NCBI GenBank assembly: GCA_963921825.1
Contig: OY997591.1
Span: 52,561,869 to 52,625,868, forward strand
DNA length: 64,000 nt
Reading direction: 5' to 3'
From: Erodium maritimum
Taxonomy: Eukaryota; Streptophyta; Magnoliopsida; Geraniales; Geraniaceae
Shown here: in pieces, positions 22,513 through 35,149 of the stretch
Layout: each line of letters opens with the position of its first letter
How positions within the stretch are numbered: the stretch's first letter is position 1
Notes under the pieces: model-generated
Seen by the model: only the letters and a program-made list of their open reading frames with translations
Databases searched by the model: none
Told to the model about the DNA's origin: nothing
Translations under genes and position numbers: made by a program

Positions 22513-25500
22513 AGTGGTCTCAGAGCATCCTGGTTTGGCTAGTTGATAGGTTATTGCTGTATTTGCAAATATGTCTGATAGAGGTTCCATGTCTCGGAAT
22601 GAGGGTTAGTGAAGGTCCATGGGTTCAATATTCTTTGATTTAATGGACTAAACAAATTTAAATCTTGGCAGATGGATTGTAAAGACATTATTATTAGTTT
22701 AGATCAATTTGATGCATTGGGAGATAAACCGTCAGAAGGTGATCAACTTGAGAAGTGGAATAAAATGGATCTGAAAGCTTGTACTACGATCCGTTTGTGT
22801 TTTCCTTGGAATGTGGCTTATAATTTTTCTTATGAGACTACGCCAAGGGTATTTAGGTTTCAAGTTATGTATCTTCAAAATGATCAGATGAGTGTGATGT
22901 ACCTGTAGAAGAAACTCTTCACTTTCAGGCTACAATCAGGTAGACTTATGACTGATCATATCACAGAGTTTGAGTGCTTGTACTCGGATTGTGTTAGCTT
23001 GGGAGCTAAGGTTGAAGATAGTTAAAAAACTTTATTCTCGTTAATTTCTTTGTTGTCAAAATGTGAGCCGTTTGTTAATCAGATGACTGTGATGAACAAA
23101 GAGAAGTTTGAGTATAACGACATTGTTCAATATATACTGGCAAAGGCTTCTAGGAAGAGTGTTGTGAGTGAGGACGTTCTAGTACATGGTCTCTCGGTTA
23201 CAAGGGAGGAAATTCAAACAAGATAAACAATAAAAATAGAAGAGGTCGATCTCAATCAAGACGAAGAGATATGTCTAAAGTTGAGTGTTACAAGTGTAAG
23301 CGTAAATGTCATTAGAAGAAGGATTGTCCAGAGTTGAAGGAAAATTGCACCAAACAAGATACGGAAAAAGGCGTGGCAAATGTGGTTGAGGCACCAGAGA
23401 TAGTAGAGAATATTCACATCGACGGTGACCTATAGTGCATGCTTTGACAACGGGTTCTAGTGATCATATGTATGATGGTTGGTTGTTGGATACAACTGCT
23501 TCTCATCACTTGTGTCCGATTCGGGATTGATTCATGACATATCGCGAGGTGGACGGTCGCTCGATTTATATGGGTGATTCTTGGCCTTGTATGATGTTAG
23601 GTGTTGGTACTGTTAGATTCCATCTAGTAGACGAGTCATGTAGACAGCTTATAGAGGTACATCATATTCCGGATCTTGCAAGATGGTTGATTTCCCTTAG
23701 GGTACTTGAAGCTCAAGTTTACAAGTATGCTGGTGATAATGGTTATTACAACGTTTATCATGGTGACATGTTGCTATTATCGGCAATTAGGCATGCCAAT
23801 CTCTATTTCATATAGGGTAATGTTTTTTAGGGTGGAGCTATGGTCTCCACACTTATTGAGGAGAAGAGCTTGGTTCGCACTCAGTTATGTCACATGCGTC
23901 AAGGGCAAGTAGGTGAGAGTGGACTTAAGACTTTGAGCAAGCGTGGCTTGCTTAGCGATGACAAGATGGAGAAGCTTGATTTATATGAGTGACGGTATTC
24001 ACAGCGCCACGGGTATTGTGGGCTATATCCACCATGATGTTTGTGCACCCTCTAGAGTTGCATCAAAGGGGGGTTCACGATATTTTGTGTCTTTTGTTTA
24101 CAACTTCAGCGGAGAGTATGGATCTATACCATGAAGCATAAAATGAAGTCAGCGATATTTTTAAGAAGTGGAAAGCTATGATTGAGAAGCAGACGGGTAG
24201 GGTGATCAAAGTTTTAAGATATGAAAATGGCAATGAGTACAACGAGGATCCCCTTAAGGAATTTTGTGCAGAGCATGACATCAATAGACACTTCATAATG
24301 AAAAAGACAGTACAACAGAACGGGATAATAGAGCGGATGAATAGTACCATGTTAGAGAGAGCACGATGCATGTTGTCCAATGCGGGTTTGGGCAGATTAT
24401 GGTGGACTGAGGTAGTTATACGGCGTGCTACTTGATTAACCACTCTCCTTCATCAGCTATTGAGTCTAAGGTTCCTACGGAGGTATGGTTTGGTATTCCT
24501 TCTGATTATTCTAACTTGAAAGCATTTGGTTGTCTGGCTTACTATCAAGTGAAAGAGGATAAGATTGGAGTACGGGATAAGAAGGTTACTTTTCTCGGTT
24601 ATCCTGAGAATGTGAAAGGGTATAAGTTATGGTGCCTGGAAACTCAAAAGTTTATGATTATCCGGGATGTTACATTCCATGAGGAGGCTTTGCTTCAGGC
24701 AAAGTGTGAGAGATAGAAGGATGGGTATCCTATTTGGAGAGGTGATAGCTATGATGAAGATAAAGAAGATTATTATCAAGTGGAGCTTGGATCTCCTAAA
24801 TCTAGTTCTCAAATAGGTAGTTCTTCATGGCTGATACCTGATGAGGCAGTTTATAGTTGATGATGTTTCTATTGACGGGAATGAGACCCTTACACAACAA
24901 CATATTCAGTAGATTGAGACATCGTCTTTGGCAGCGGGTAGAGAACCTAGGGTCAAACATGCACCTCAGAGATTAGACTATAAGGATGAGGTAGCTTATG
25001 CTTTCTCGATTACTAATTATGATGTTCCTAACACATACAAGCAGTATGATGATCACAAAAAGGAGTGGAATGATGCCATGGATGAGGAGATATCACCTCT
25101 TTATAAAAAATCAGACTTGGGAAGTTGTTACACTTTCTAAGAGAAAGAGGTCGATTGGGTGCAAGTGGACTTTACAGTCAGACTTGGGAAGTTGTTACAC
25201 TTCCTATGATCACAAAAAGGAGTGGAATGATGCCATGGATGAGGAAATGTCACCTCTTTATAAAAAATCAGACTTGGGAAGTTGTTACACTTCCTAAGAG
25301 AAAGAGGTCGATTGGGTGCAAGTGGACTTTACAATCAGACTTGGGAAGTTGTTACACTTCCTAAGAGAAAGAGGTCGATTGGGGGCAAGTGGACTTTACA
25401 GTGAAAGACGAGATTCCAAATTCCAAGGATAATTGTACGGGTATAGGGTAAAAGGAAAGATTGGTGGCTAAGGGATATGAACATCAAGAAGGTGTGGACT

Positions 25501-26852
25501 ATAATGAGGTTTTCTCTTCGGTGGTAAAGCACAATTCTATCCAAGTTCTATCGGCACTGACAACACAGTTCGATTTAGAGCTCGAAAAACTTGATGTGAA
25601 AACTGCATTCTTGCATAGAGATTTTGAAGATGACATATATATGTCGCAACCCGATGGTTATGGTGTTGTTAGTGAGGAAGGGAAAGTGTGCAAACTGAAA
25701 AAGTCATTGTATGGGTTGAAATAGGCCTCGAGGTAGTGGTACAAGAGGTTTAATACTTTTATGATTAAAAAGAGGTATGCAGGAGCGAGTATGATCCTTT
25801 TGTATTTATTAAGAGGCTCAAGAATGAATCTTTTGTATTCCGCTTACTCTATGTTGATGATATAAGTCACAACTAAGCAGAGAGTTTGAGATGAAGGATC
25901 TTGGTCCGGCGAAGAAGATTCTTGGGATGAAGATTATTCGGGATAGGAAGCGGGATAGATTGACATTGTCACAGCGGAATTACTTGGAGAAGGTTATTAG
26001 TCATTTTGACATGGGTTCGGCAAAACCAGTTAGTACTCATTTAGCTACACACTTTAAAATATCGAGTATGTTATCTCCTATCATTGAGGATGAGAGGGAA
26101 TATACGGTGAAGGTTCCCTATGCGAGTGCAGTTGGTAGTCTTATGTATGCCATGGTATGCACGTGTCCTGATATTGCTTATCAAGTTAGTGTTGTTAGTT
26201 GGTTCATGGTGAACCCGGGGAAGAAACATTGGCAGAAAGTGAAGTGGATATTGAGGTATCTTCGGGGTACACTGGATATTGGTTTGGTTTATGAGAGATC
26301 GTTAGTTTTAGCTGCATTGGGGTATGTTGTCTCAAATAATGCTGGAAATATGGACAAGCTATGATCGACTACAAGTTATTGTTTTACATTGGCAGGGGGT
26401 ATTATATCTTGGAGCTCCATGTTACAGCCAGTGGTTACTTTGTCTACAATAGAAGAAGACTACATGGCGGTGACAGAGGCAGTGAAAGATGCTATATGGC
26501 TTCAAGGATTGGTTAAAGAATTATGTGTTGCTCAGAGGGATGTCACTATTCTTTGTGATAGTCAGCGCACCATCCATTTGGAAAAGAATCATGTATTTCA
26601 CTCTAGAAAAAACATATAGATGCGATGTTTCATTTTATCAAATACATCATTAAGGATAAACTAATAATGTTGGAAAAAGTTGATACCAAGGAAAACACAG
26701 CTGATATATTGAGGAAGGTGGTCCCGGTGATCAAGTTAGAGCATTGTCTCAACTAGATTAAGATTTCTAGAAGTTCAGGATGGGGTATTTATGACCCGAT
26801 AGAAGACGACGAGCAGGTAGAGTTTTTATAGTTTTGTCGCCGAGGTGGAGAT
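22513..26852 (+). pseudogene. Copia gag-pol pseudogene
   Basis: Remnants appear in the right order. Gag lies near 22670-23200. A zinc-knuckle relic (CYKCKRKC, then a stop) is near 23287, and a protease relic (LLDTTASHHLC) near 23485. Integrase pieces include LRYENGNEY and QQNGIIERMN near 24210-24340. Reverse transcriptase pieces include [11 protein letters not shown] at about 25590 and LLYVDD near 25845. An RNase H relic follows (IEEDYMAVTEA near 26450). Many stops interrupt it. Several fall where conserved Gln or Trp is expected, for example the LYGLK-stop-A junction at 25724. Confidence 0.85.
25045..25405 (+). repeat. Local tandem duplication in copia pol
   Basis: A unit beginning AGACTTGGGAAGTTGTTACA occurs three times (about 25112, 25270, 25337). 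The adjoining GATCACAAAAAGGAGTGGAA unit occurs twice (about 25051 and 25207). The RT start is thus partly triplicated. Confidence 0.85.
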
Positions 26853-27789
26853 TGTGATATATTGGCTCCACATGGGCCTATTTTTGGCCCATAAAAGAAA
26901 GCTCATTTAAACATCACCAAAACCCATATTATACTAGGTCATGTATGAGTACAAGGGAACAAAGAAGAGATTTGGTCTCATTTGTGTGGTAAGAGGCGGC
27001 AACAACATTTTTGAGAAATATATGATGATTTTGGTAAGGGGATGAGGATGGTTCAATGGTAGCAACAAAGGTAAGAAAAATCAATTATCCCAAGCTCTTA
27101 TTGCTTCTTCTTTTCTTTTCTTCATGTGATTAGGATGAAAAATTAATGAATAAGGGAAAAGAGTTCTTGAAAGTGTAGAGATCTTAAAGGTGTGGCTAGA
27201 AGGACTCATATTCAAGTGTTGATGTAGTTGTACGAAAGCAAGAGTAAGATTTCTTGGAATTGTGGTCTAGACATCAAAAAGGAATGTGTTGTGATCAAGA
27301 GTGTTTCAAGATCTAAAATCAAGCTTGTTGATAGTTGGTTGAAGAATTGTTTTGTTCTTCAACATGTGGCTATGAGTACATGAACAAGAACAAATGTGTG
27401 TTCTTGGAGCTTTTAAGTGACAACAAAAGATTGGATTTTTTTCTTTTGTGGATTGTCATACTTTGTATTGAGAAATAGTGAATTGCATTATAATCTCTCA
27501 TATTATTTCTTGGGTAATACAAGAGCTCGTCGTTGTTCCATGGATGTATGCACATTGTCGAACCGCGTAAAATATTGGGTCCACTATTTATTTTCTGCAC
27601 ATTAACTTATTTCATATGTTTCTCTTATTAGACATTCACAATTTTATCAACTGAGTCTTGGGATCAGGGACTAGAAATTAGGAGAATGGTGTTTGTTAGA
27701 AATTAAATTGCATCGGTTCATTTCTCCGAATCCAATTGGTTTCTGGGGTGAATCTTTTATTTGGGATTTCGGGTACTGGATTTACTACA
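26853..27789 (+). repeat. Copia 3' LTR (937 bp)
   Basis: This is the uninterrupted LTR copy. It gives the empty-site comparison that fixes the MULE insertion point in the 5' LTR. Confidence 0.85.
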
Positions 27790-28734
27790 TTTTTGTCGTC
27801 GTTTATGAATGCCGAAGGATGTGTTCATCTGCATTCTCCGTGCGTTGGAGTATAATGATGCGTACTTTAGTCAACATGTGGACGCTTTGGGTCATGTATC
27901 ATTATCTTCGTATAAAAAATGTACTACGATCGTTAGACAATTGTGTTATAGAATTGCAGCCAATGGCCTGGATGAGTACCTAAAATTTGGCGAAAACACG
28001 ACTTTGTAGTGCATGGTAAAATTTTGAAGGGGAGTTATTACTATCTTTGACCTGATGTATCAGCATAGGCCAACACATGCTGATATGAATTACATTTTAA
28101 ACGTGAATGAAGAACGTGGATTTCCCAGGATGTTAGGTAGTCTTGACTGCATGCACTGAGAGTGGATGAATTACCCGATGACTTTGAGAGGCTCGCATTC
28201 CAGGAGGGATCACAGGAACAGACCAATTATGGTTCTCGAGGTACTTGCCACGAGAGACTTGTGGATTTGACACTTGTTTTTTGGGCATGGCGGGTTCCAA
28301 CAACGACTTAAATGTGCTTAACCATTCCAAAATTTTTGCGGTAAATGATCACCAATACACACTTCCGTATTATCTTGTTGATGGTATTTACTCTTCTTGG
28401 TCGTTTTTTGTGAAAACAATCTCACTGTCACAACGGCTGAAACCCAAGAAATTTGCAGAAGCCCAAGAAGCTTGCGGGAAGGATATGGAACCAACATTTG
28501 GGGTATTCCAATCTCAGTTTCACATTATCACTTGGCCGAGTCGAATGTGGAAACCATCTTTCCTTGTTTTAGTCATGAATGCATGTGTGATCATGCACAA
28601 TATATGATTGTCGAGGCAGAACGTCATACATTCGATGGCTACAATGAACCAACAGATGAGGGTGGGCCAAGTGAACCAAAATTCATGCGAGGAAGCTTCG
28701 TACCGCTCAATGTCATAGTAGCAAACACCACAAT
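27790..28734 (+). pseudogene. PIF/Harbinger transposase pseudogene, main part
   Basis: The translated pieces match plant HARBI1-like DDE nucleases. DALGHVSLSSYKKCTTIVRQ lies near 27870, and GLDEYLKFGENTT at 27970 corresponds to the usual DEYLRIGESTA. RMLGSLDCMH near 28130 carries the first catalytic Asp, GSNNDLNVLNHS near 28285 the second, and KDMEPTFGVFQ near 28480 the Glu. IMHNIIVEAERHTF near 28595 marks the usual end region. At least two frameshifts and several stops break it. Its 5' part is missing at the copia LTR boundary. Confidence 0.8.
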
Positions 28735-29740
28735 CACTACACCAAAAAGTTTCATTCCCGACCCAATTAAATTAGGGAGTCGGGAATGAAACTTTCATTC
28801 CCGACTTAATTTAATTGGGTCGGTAATGAAACTACATTCCCGACTCAAAAGAATTGGGTCGGTAATGATACTTTCATTCCCGACTCATTAGCAATTGGGT
28901 CGGTAATGAAAGTTTCATTACCGACTCATTAGTAATTGGGTCGGTAATGAAAGTTTCATTATCGACCCAATTACTAATGAGTCGGAAATGAAAGTTTCAT
29001 CACCGACCCAATTACTAATGAGTCGGGAATGAAAGTTTTATTACCAACCCAATTACTTATGAGTCGAGAATGAATGTGAATTAAAATCAAAATCGAATTT
29101 GTGCAAATGGTGCCCATAATTCACAAATTTACACTCATTACATTCACATTGTTGTAAAAAATACTCTATTATGTTGGATGAAACAAAACACATTGATTTG
29201 AACTTGGAATCGAGAAAACGAATAGAAAAACCTCTATTTTCTTTCATTACCGTGCAAATCAATGTGTTTTTTTATCCAACACAATAGAGTATTGTTGTAC
29301 AACAATATGAATCTAATAAGTGTAAATTTGTGAATTATTGATACCGTTTGCTCAATTTCGATTTCGATTTAATTTTGATTCATTACCTAATTAAAATTAT
29401 TAGGTCGGTAATTAATAAAATTAAATCAAAATTAAGTAAACGGTATCCATAATTCATAAATTTACGGTCATTAGATTCATATTGTTGTAAAAAAAATACC
29501 CTATGATGTTGGATTAAAAAAAATCACACTTATTTCCACTTGGAATCGAGAAAACGAACCCAAAACACTAAAATCGGTCTCTGTTTTGATTCATTGCCGA
29601 CCCAATATTATTGGGTCGGTAATGAATAGAGACAATTAATAAAACGCTGTCGTTTCATGGTTACATTACTGACCCAATACTTATTGAGTCGGGAATGAAC
29701 CGGGTTACTTTAGGGTTAGAAACTTAGAACAAAGTTTTCC
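28735..29740 (+). mobile_element. CACTA-type terminus with inverted-repeat array
   Basis: It starts CACTACACCAAAAAG, the standard En/Spm-type end. From there to about 29060, some eight units of a roughly 40-bp motif (ATTACCGACCCAATTA / TAATTGGGTCGGTAATGA) alternate in orientation, as CACTA subterminal repeats do. From 29085 to 29560 a 130-bp segment occurs in inverted and then direct copies (CACATTGATTTG and CAAATCAATGTG arms). More TCGGTAATGAA units lie at 29590-29700. I could not find the matching TAGTG end nearby. Confidence 0.65.
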
Positions 29741-30339
29741 TCTCAGTCACAACTCCCCCATCTCACGCTTCCCTCTCTCTCGAGCCTCATTCTCTCTCGC
29801 AGTCCAACCTCCATCAATCCTTTGTACGTTCAGTCTCCTTTTTCTCGTCGTCCAGCCTCCATACCACCTCTCCAACGCCGTCAACCGCCTAGTCGCCGCC
29901 GTGACGCCACAAGGTAAGAGATCGACCCCTCTCATTTCCATTCCCACTGTTGCATTTCTCGTTTTGTTCTCGTACCTCTATCTTAAACCCATAGCTCCTC
30001 TGTTCTCTCCAGTGTGGGTGGGTTTTGTCCAATCGACATTCATGGTCATTTCTCCCCGATATTTCCATCCTGATCTATTCGAATATTGGGTTTGTGGTTT
30101 CATCAGTTTGTGGCTCGCTAATTTCTCTCGATTTCAGAGATTCGTTGTGGGAATGGCTTTACTGAATTATTGAATTTTTTTATTAGACTTTTTGTGTTGT
30201 TCTGTCAATCTGAATGTGAGCATTTGAATGGAGGAAGCTAATTAATCGATCAAAATGGTTAAAAATGAACAAACGAGTCTTTGTTTTTCTGATAATCATC
30301 ACTATATTATGAACAAAATGGTCATTAATGATGCAGGAT
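29741..30339 (+). other. CT-rich leader-like sequence and spacer
   Basis: Bases 29745-29920 resemble a plant 5' UTR: CT-rich, with a CACAAG|GTAAGAG donor-like site at about 29912. It could be the start of a CACTA transposase or a captured host leader. No protein is recognised. Confidence 0.3.
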
Positions 30340-30408
30340 CAACGTGCTCATAATGCATTAAAAGAAGACCTCGTCGAACACATTTGGAATAAGTTTGGCG
30401 ACGCATAA
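30340..30408 (+). pseudogene. PIF/Harbinger transposase C-terminal piece
   Basis: The reading DQRAHNALKEDLVEHIWNKF then a short end and TAA fits the C-terminus of plant PIF/HARBI1-like transposases. It is separated from the rest by the CACTA-like block. An acceptor-like ATGATGCAG precedes it, so an intron is also possible. Confidence 0.6.
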
Positions 30409-30526
30409 TTATACTTCATTCTAGTTATTTCGATTACTATGTTAGAATTTAAACTATTTTCAACAAAAATGTCATTTCCATTTAATTTGTGTGCATTTAC
30501 ATTTGTGTTAATGATATTTTTTTATG

Positions 30527-31300
30527 CTATCGGCCAGTAGAAAAACATGACTGGAGTTGTTGGTTGATAATGCTGGATGAAGCAGATTTAATATATTTTT
30601 GGGGTTACTCCATGTCCTAACGCCCAACTTTCAGAAATTGTTAAATCCAAACCCTGTACAATTGAAATTGCCATGTAGTTACGGTCAATTAACTGAAATT
30701 GCCAATTGTTTCTAATTTTAAACGGATGTTAACTTGGACAAGTGAAAAGTCGAGTTTACCCTCAAATATGTTCTTCCCACGGATGTTAACTTGGTCTAAC
30801 TTCATCTCTTTGTGACCTAATCTCTTTATCTCAGCTCTTCGAACTTCATCTCTTTGTCTCCAAGCTTCGAATTTCATCTCTTCGTGACCTCAGCTCGCGC
30901 AAGCTCCATTATAAAATGAGTCACGTGGGCAGCACGTGATTCACTGTTCACGGAAAAAGTCAATTTAAACAGTACTTTTTGATTTTTAATAATTCAGTTT
31001 TGAAATTCGTTACTATTTGACAGTTTTCCAAAGCTTGGGTGCGGATTTGACAATTAAGTGTAGTACGAGGTTAGGACATGGAGTAAACCCTATATTTTTA
31101 TTCTATTAGCAAACACCATCAGCCAACAACCTTGTTAAGGACTAGAGATGCTGTTAACAAGGTTGTTGGTTTGTAGTGCTGGCTGATAAACTAAAAAAAT
31201 ATTAAATATGCTTATCTCTCTACTATCAACCATCACTATCAGCCAGCAAGTCTAGTCATGTTTTTTCTGCTGGTTGATAGTTGCTGGCTGATAGAATAAA
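30527..31300. mobile_element. Foldback (long inverted repeat) MITE, interrupted
   Basis: The sequence near 30532-30585 (CCAGTAGAAAAACATGACTG) pairs with the complement of 31245-31300 (CAGCAGAAAAAACATGACTA). Inside, 31120-31190 contains a second palindrome, CAACAACCTTGTTAA versus TTAACAAGGTTGTTG. A MULE-type MITE sits within. I could not define the target duplication. Confidence 0.6.
30601..31090. mobile_element. MULE-type MITE (490 bp)
   Basis: A perfect 9-bp target duplication TATATTTTT lies at 30592-30600 and 31091-31099. The ends GGGGTTACTCCATGTCCTAA and GGGTTTACTCCATGTCCTAA are inverted repeats. Inside are three copies of a CTTCATCTCTTTGTGACCT-like unit. No ORF. Confidence 0.85.
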
Positions 31301-31784
31301 TAAATATTATAAAAAAAATCATAGGTTTTTTATTTCAATTTGTATAAAAATATAAAATTATTTAATTACTAAAATAAAATAAAATAAAATAAAAAATAGA
31401 AAAACTTTTAATGTATACCAATTTTAAATTATATATTAAATAATAAATCAATGTTATGAAAAACTAAAAAAATACTTTAAACATATTTTCTAAAACTACA
31501 ACAAATTTTATAAATGAAAATATATTTTTATAAATAAAACTATATTTTAAAATATATTTTTTCATGGGTTTTGGTCAAAATATATTTTTTAAGGGTCAAA
31601 GGGAAACTAGTTGTTGGCGCCAACGGATGGTGCCGTTGTAACGTAGCCGACACACCTATCCTCCAGCGCCTTTCTGCCATGAATCCGTCAGTTATCCGCC
31701 GTCGCTTCGTCTCCGCCAACGAACCGCCTACGACTGGAGATGCTTTAAATCCATATGTGGACCATTATGATTTTGATTCACAAT
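31301..31784. other. AT-rich spacer, no gene seen
   Basis: Mostly AT-rich, followed by a GC-richer stretch at 31610-31745 with a short open frame that I do not recognise. It ends GGAGATGCTTTAA, a motif common at plant MITE edges. Confidence 0.35.
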
Positions 31785-31793
31785 TAAATAAAA

Positions 31794-33281
31794 GGGTTAT
31801 TTACGATAAGGTACCCAAATGATTCATCCACGAACGATAAAGTACCCTTATGAATTTTTTGTCCGATAATGTACCCAAATGTTTCGTCCACGAACGATTT
31901 GGGTTAATAGGGTTTAAAAAATAACACACCAAAGTGAAATGTCCATTTTACCCTTTATCATTTTAGTTGACTTTTGACTTAAGAGTAAAAAGACTTTTTT
32001 ACCCTTTTACTATATTTAATTTCTTTAACATTTTAATTAATTATTAATAATATCATTAATTTTTTAATAATTCTTATTTATTTTTATATTCTTTAATTTA
32101 TTTTTATATTATTAACTTTTATTCTTTTTATTTAATTTTTATTTTCCAATTTTAATAATAATTAAATTTTATTAATTTATTCTTAATTATTTATTAATTT
32201 GTTTTTTTTCATTTTCAGTAATTAAAAAATCCGTTCTTACTCAGATTGTTTAGATCTGATGACAACAAATACTGTCCAGATTGTTTGCTGCCCAGATTCA
32301 ATATACGATTGTTCATACAGAGCAGGAATAGAACAACTTAATGCTAGATATGGTGCCGGAGAGTAACGCTTCGCCGGAGAGAAACGCTGAAATTCACGCC
32401 AGAGAGAAACACTTCGCCCTTTTGTTCTTCAGATGAACAGATCTAAAAATCAAACCCTAATCCCCAAATTCCCAACCCAAACCTCCACGAACACAACCGG
32501 CTTCTGGAAATAATTACTCACCTTCAAATCCCCAACCCTAACCTCCACAAACACGAGCCGTTCTTCCTTATTTTGTAGATCTGAGATGACATCGAGCTCA
32601 CCGGCTCGTCGTGGTTGTGCGTTCTTCAGTGAAGCCTCACAGTGGTTTCGAGCTTGGGTTGGGAAGCCTCGACAAAGATGCATGCTATAGCTCATCGGAT
32701 CTGAGCTCGGTCTGGAAGAACGTGGAGCCAAGTTCGCAGGCAAGGGAGGAGAAGGAGAAATCGAAGAAGATGAGGGGACGGATATAAGCTCACATGATAG
32801 AAGCTTGTCGGAGAAATCGAAGAAGATGAGTGTCGCCGGCGCTGAGTTCTTCGTCCTTGAAGAACACGAGCCAGAGAAGATTGAGATAGATAGGGAGATG
32901 AACAGATAGATATAAGTGTCAGTAGATTAGTTTTAGTTTAAGGTTTAATTAAAATTAGTTTATGTTTTAATTAAGATTAGTTTAAGTTTTAAATTAGTTT
33001 ATGTTTTAATTAGTTTTAGTTTAAGTTTTATTTTTTTTAATAAATTAATTATTTATTTATTTATAACTAAGGGTATAAAGGTAACTTCCCCTATAATAGT
33101 TATAAGGTTAAAATAAACAAGGGCAAAATCGTCATTTCACGCTCAACTTAACTGCACATGTCTGATTTGGAGGAATATTCCGTTAGTTTTCTAACGGAAT
33201 AACCCAAATCATTCGTAGACAAATCATTTGGGTACCTTATTGGACAAAAAATTCATAAGGGTACCTTATCGTAAATAACCC
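31794..33281. mobile_element. MULE-like element with gene-like core (1.49 kb)
   Basis: A perfect 9-bp target duplication TAAATAAAA lies at 31785-31793 and 33282-33290. Inverted repeats begin GGGTTATTTACGATAAGGTA and extend more than 100 bp. The core at 32330-32930 is GC-richer and includes a twice-repeated CCCAACCC(A/T)AACCTCCAC block near 32470 and 32530. It may be captured host DNA, but I do not recognise a gene. Confidence 0.85.
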
Positions 33282-35149
33282 TAAATAAAATCATGTAACA
33301 TTTAAATCAATCGCAAATTCAAAAAGGACAAGTTTTTTTTGTGAAAACCGCTTCAAAAAAAACTATTGGGTCGGACCGGGTCGGACCGGACCCGACCAGC
33401 AACCCGGCCAGGCCAGACTCGGCCCGGGCAGGTCGGCCACCCACGTCTGGGCCGCGCGGCCCATCTCGGAGAGGCCCAGGTGTCAGGCCCGTTTGAAGGC
33501 TTGGGTATAAATGGGGAAATTAGGGTCTGAAACCCTAATTTCGTCTTCGACCTTTCTCTTCTCCATGCCGAACCCGACCTCCCTCTCTCCTTCCTCCTTC
33601 GCCGACCTCTCACCTTCATCTCCTTCCTCCTCCGTCGCCGGCCGTCCCCGACCACCATCTCCCTTCATCTTCTCCGTGCAGACCTCCCAACCCCGTCCTC
33701 CCTCTTTCCCCTCCACTTCTCAGTTCAATCCGAGTCGTCGCCGGCCGTTCCCCGCCGCCCGAGCTCCGTCTTGCCTCCACGGACTCGCCGTCGCCGTGCA
33801 CGGCCAGAGCTGAGACGGACTCGCCGGCGCCGTCCCCGAGCTCCTCTCGCCTCTCTCTCCCGAGGGTCCGCCGCCTCCTCCCCTTCTCGTCGTCGGAACC
33901 CTCGAACCCGAGCCCCGTTGTCCCAAATCTGAGACGGGCGAGGGGCCACCGTGCCTCGCCGTGCTCCGCCGCCACGCCCGGCACCACGACCACCTCCCGC
34001 CGTTGTTCTCCCCTTCACGGTTAGATTCACGACCTCTGAGGCCTTGGTCGCCGGCGGCGTCTCCGTCGGTGGCCGGGCGGTTTCAAAACCGAGCCCCTCT
34101 TTTCGGTTCCCGTGCGGTTCTTTTCGAGTTAATTTGGATCTGTTGAAGGGAAACCATATCTATTAAACCTGATAAGGAAGTTGATTAATATTTGGAACGG
34201 TTTTTGAATTGAAAAGGGAAGTATTTGGATCAAATCAGATTGGAGTAAAAGATGGTTTTCGGATCTGTTTTAAGTTTGACCAAAGTCAGTTGAGTTAAAC
34301 AAAAAGGAAAAAAATTTGTTTTCGAATCGAAAAATCAGTTTATTTAAAATAAAAAGGAATTAAAATAAATTTGGTTTTAAAAACGGTTTTAAATCGAGGA
34401 GTTTGAGAATCAAATTTGTAAACGGGATTTAGGGACGGTTGTTCAAAAACCGAACTTAATTCATTCTGGGCTCAGAAGATCGGAACAAAAACAGATTTGA
34501 AATAAAAGGGAATTTGATTTGAAACAAAAACCGTTCTGTTTTGAAAAAGGGTTATTAATCGGAATTGGGAACGAATCTGGAACTCTGGTTAAAATGGATT
34601 GCTATTTGAGTTTAAAAAGGAACAAAAGCGGACCGCTGAATCGGACCTCGGGATTCGTGCATTGGGACCGTGCCTCGCATGCACCGGTTTCGGTGCTCGG
34701 GTACTCAAACCCGATTTGCCGTGACCCCACTTTTATCCCGCTTGAGTTTAAAGGACAACTGTCGGTTTTAAACTGGATTAATCGTGACCTTTAAATTAAC
34801 CTGGGAACCGACTCTAATTGTGGCTTTCGTGTTATCTTTAGCGTCCGGCTTCAATCGAGGTGAAGCCCGGAGGTAGCGAGCCAGAACGTCAGCAGCTAGG
34901 AAAAGTAGCGGGTGTTCTTCGGTTGTGGTACGGAAAAGTAGCCGGATCTCGTCCCTGACTAGGGAAAGTTAACAGTAGAATTGCATGTGACACCGGGGTG
35001 TCGTGGGTTGAGTAGGTTTATTTAAATATTAGAAAGGCATGATACGGGAACGTAGCATTTATGAGAAAAGCATGTGACACTTAGTAGTGTCGTAGGAACA
35101 GAGAACTTAGCGATATTAGAATTACTGGAGGCATATGACCATGCCCGGA

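Larger units (their letters stand above)
18927..27789 (+). mobile_element. Degenerate Ty1/copia element with MULE inside its 5' LTR
   Basis: LTRs of about 937 bp lie at 18927-22512 (split by a 2.65-kb insertion) and 26853-27789. Both start TGTGATATATT and end TTTACTACA. A primer-site relative TGGTCTCAGAGC follows the 5' LTR, and GAGGTGGAGAT precedes the 3' LTR. Flanking 5-mers (AGGCA, TTTTT) do not match, so one side was rearranged after insertion. LTR divergence is several percent, clearly more than for the Tork-type copy. Confidence 0.85.

Noticed and set aside
28245-28789. Independent host gene
   Set aside because: The motifs are those of a PIF/Harbinger transposase in two frames.
29085-29560. 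miRNA precursor
   Set aside because: The hairpin arms are long, repeated three times and sit next to a CACTA terminus; transposon subterminal repeats are simpler.
33350-34150. Cluster of long Pro/Arg/Gly-rich frames on both strands
   Set aside because: They lie in the GC-rich leader part of the solo LTR and overlap in five frames, as low-complexity DNA does.
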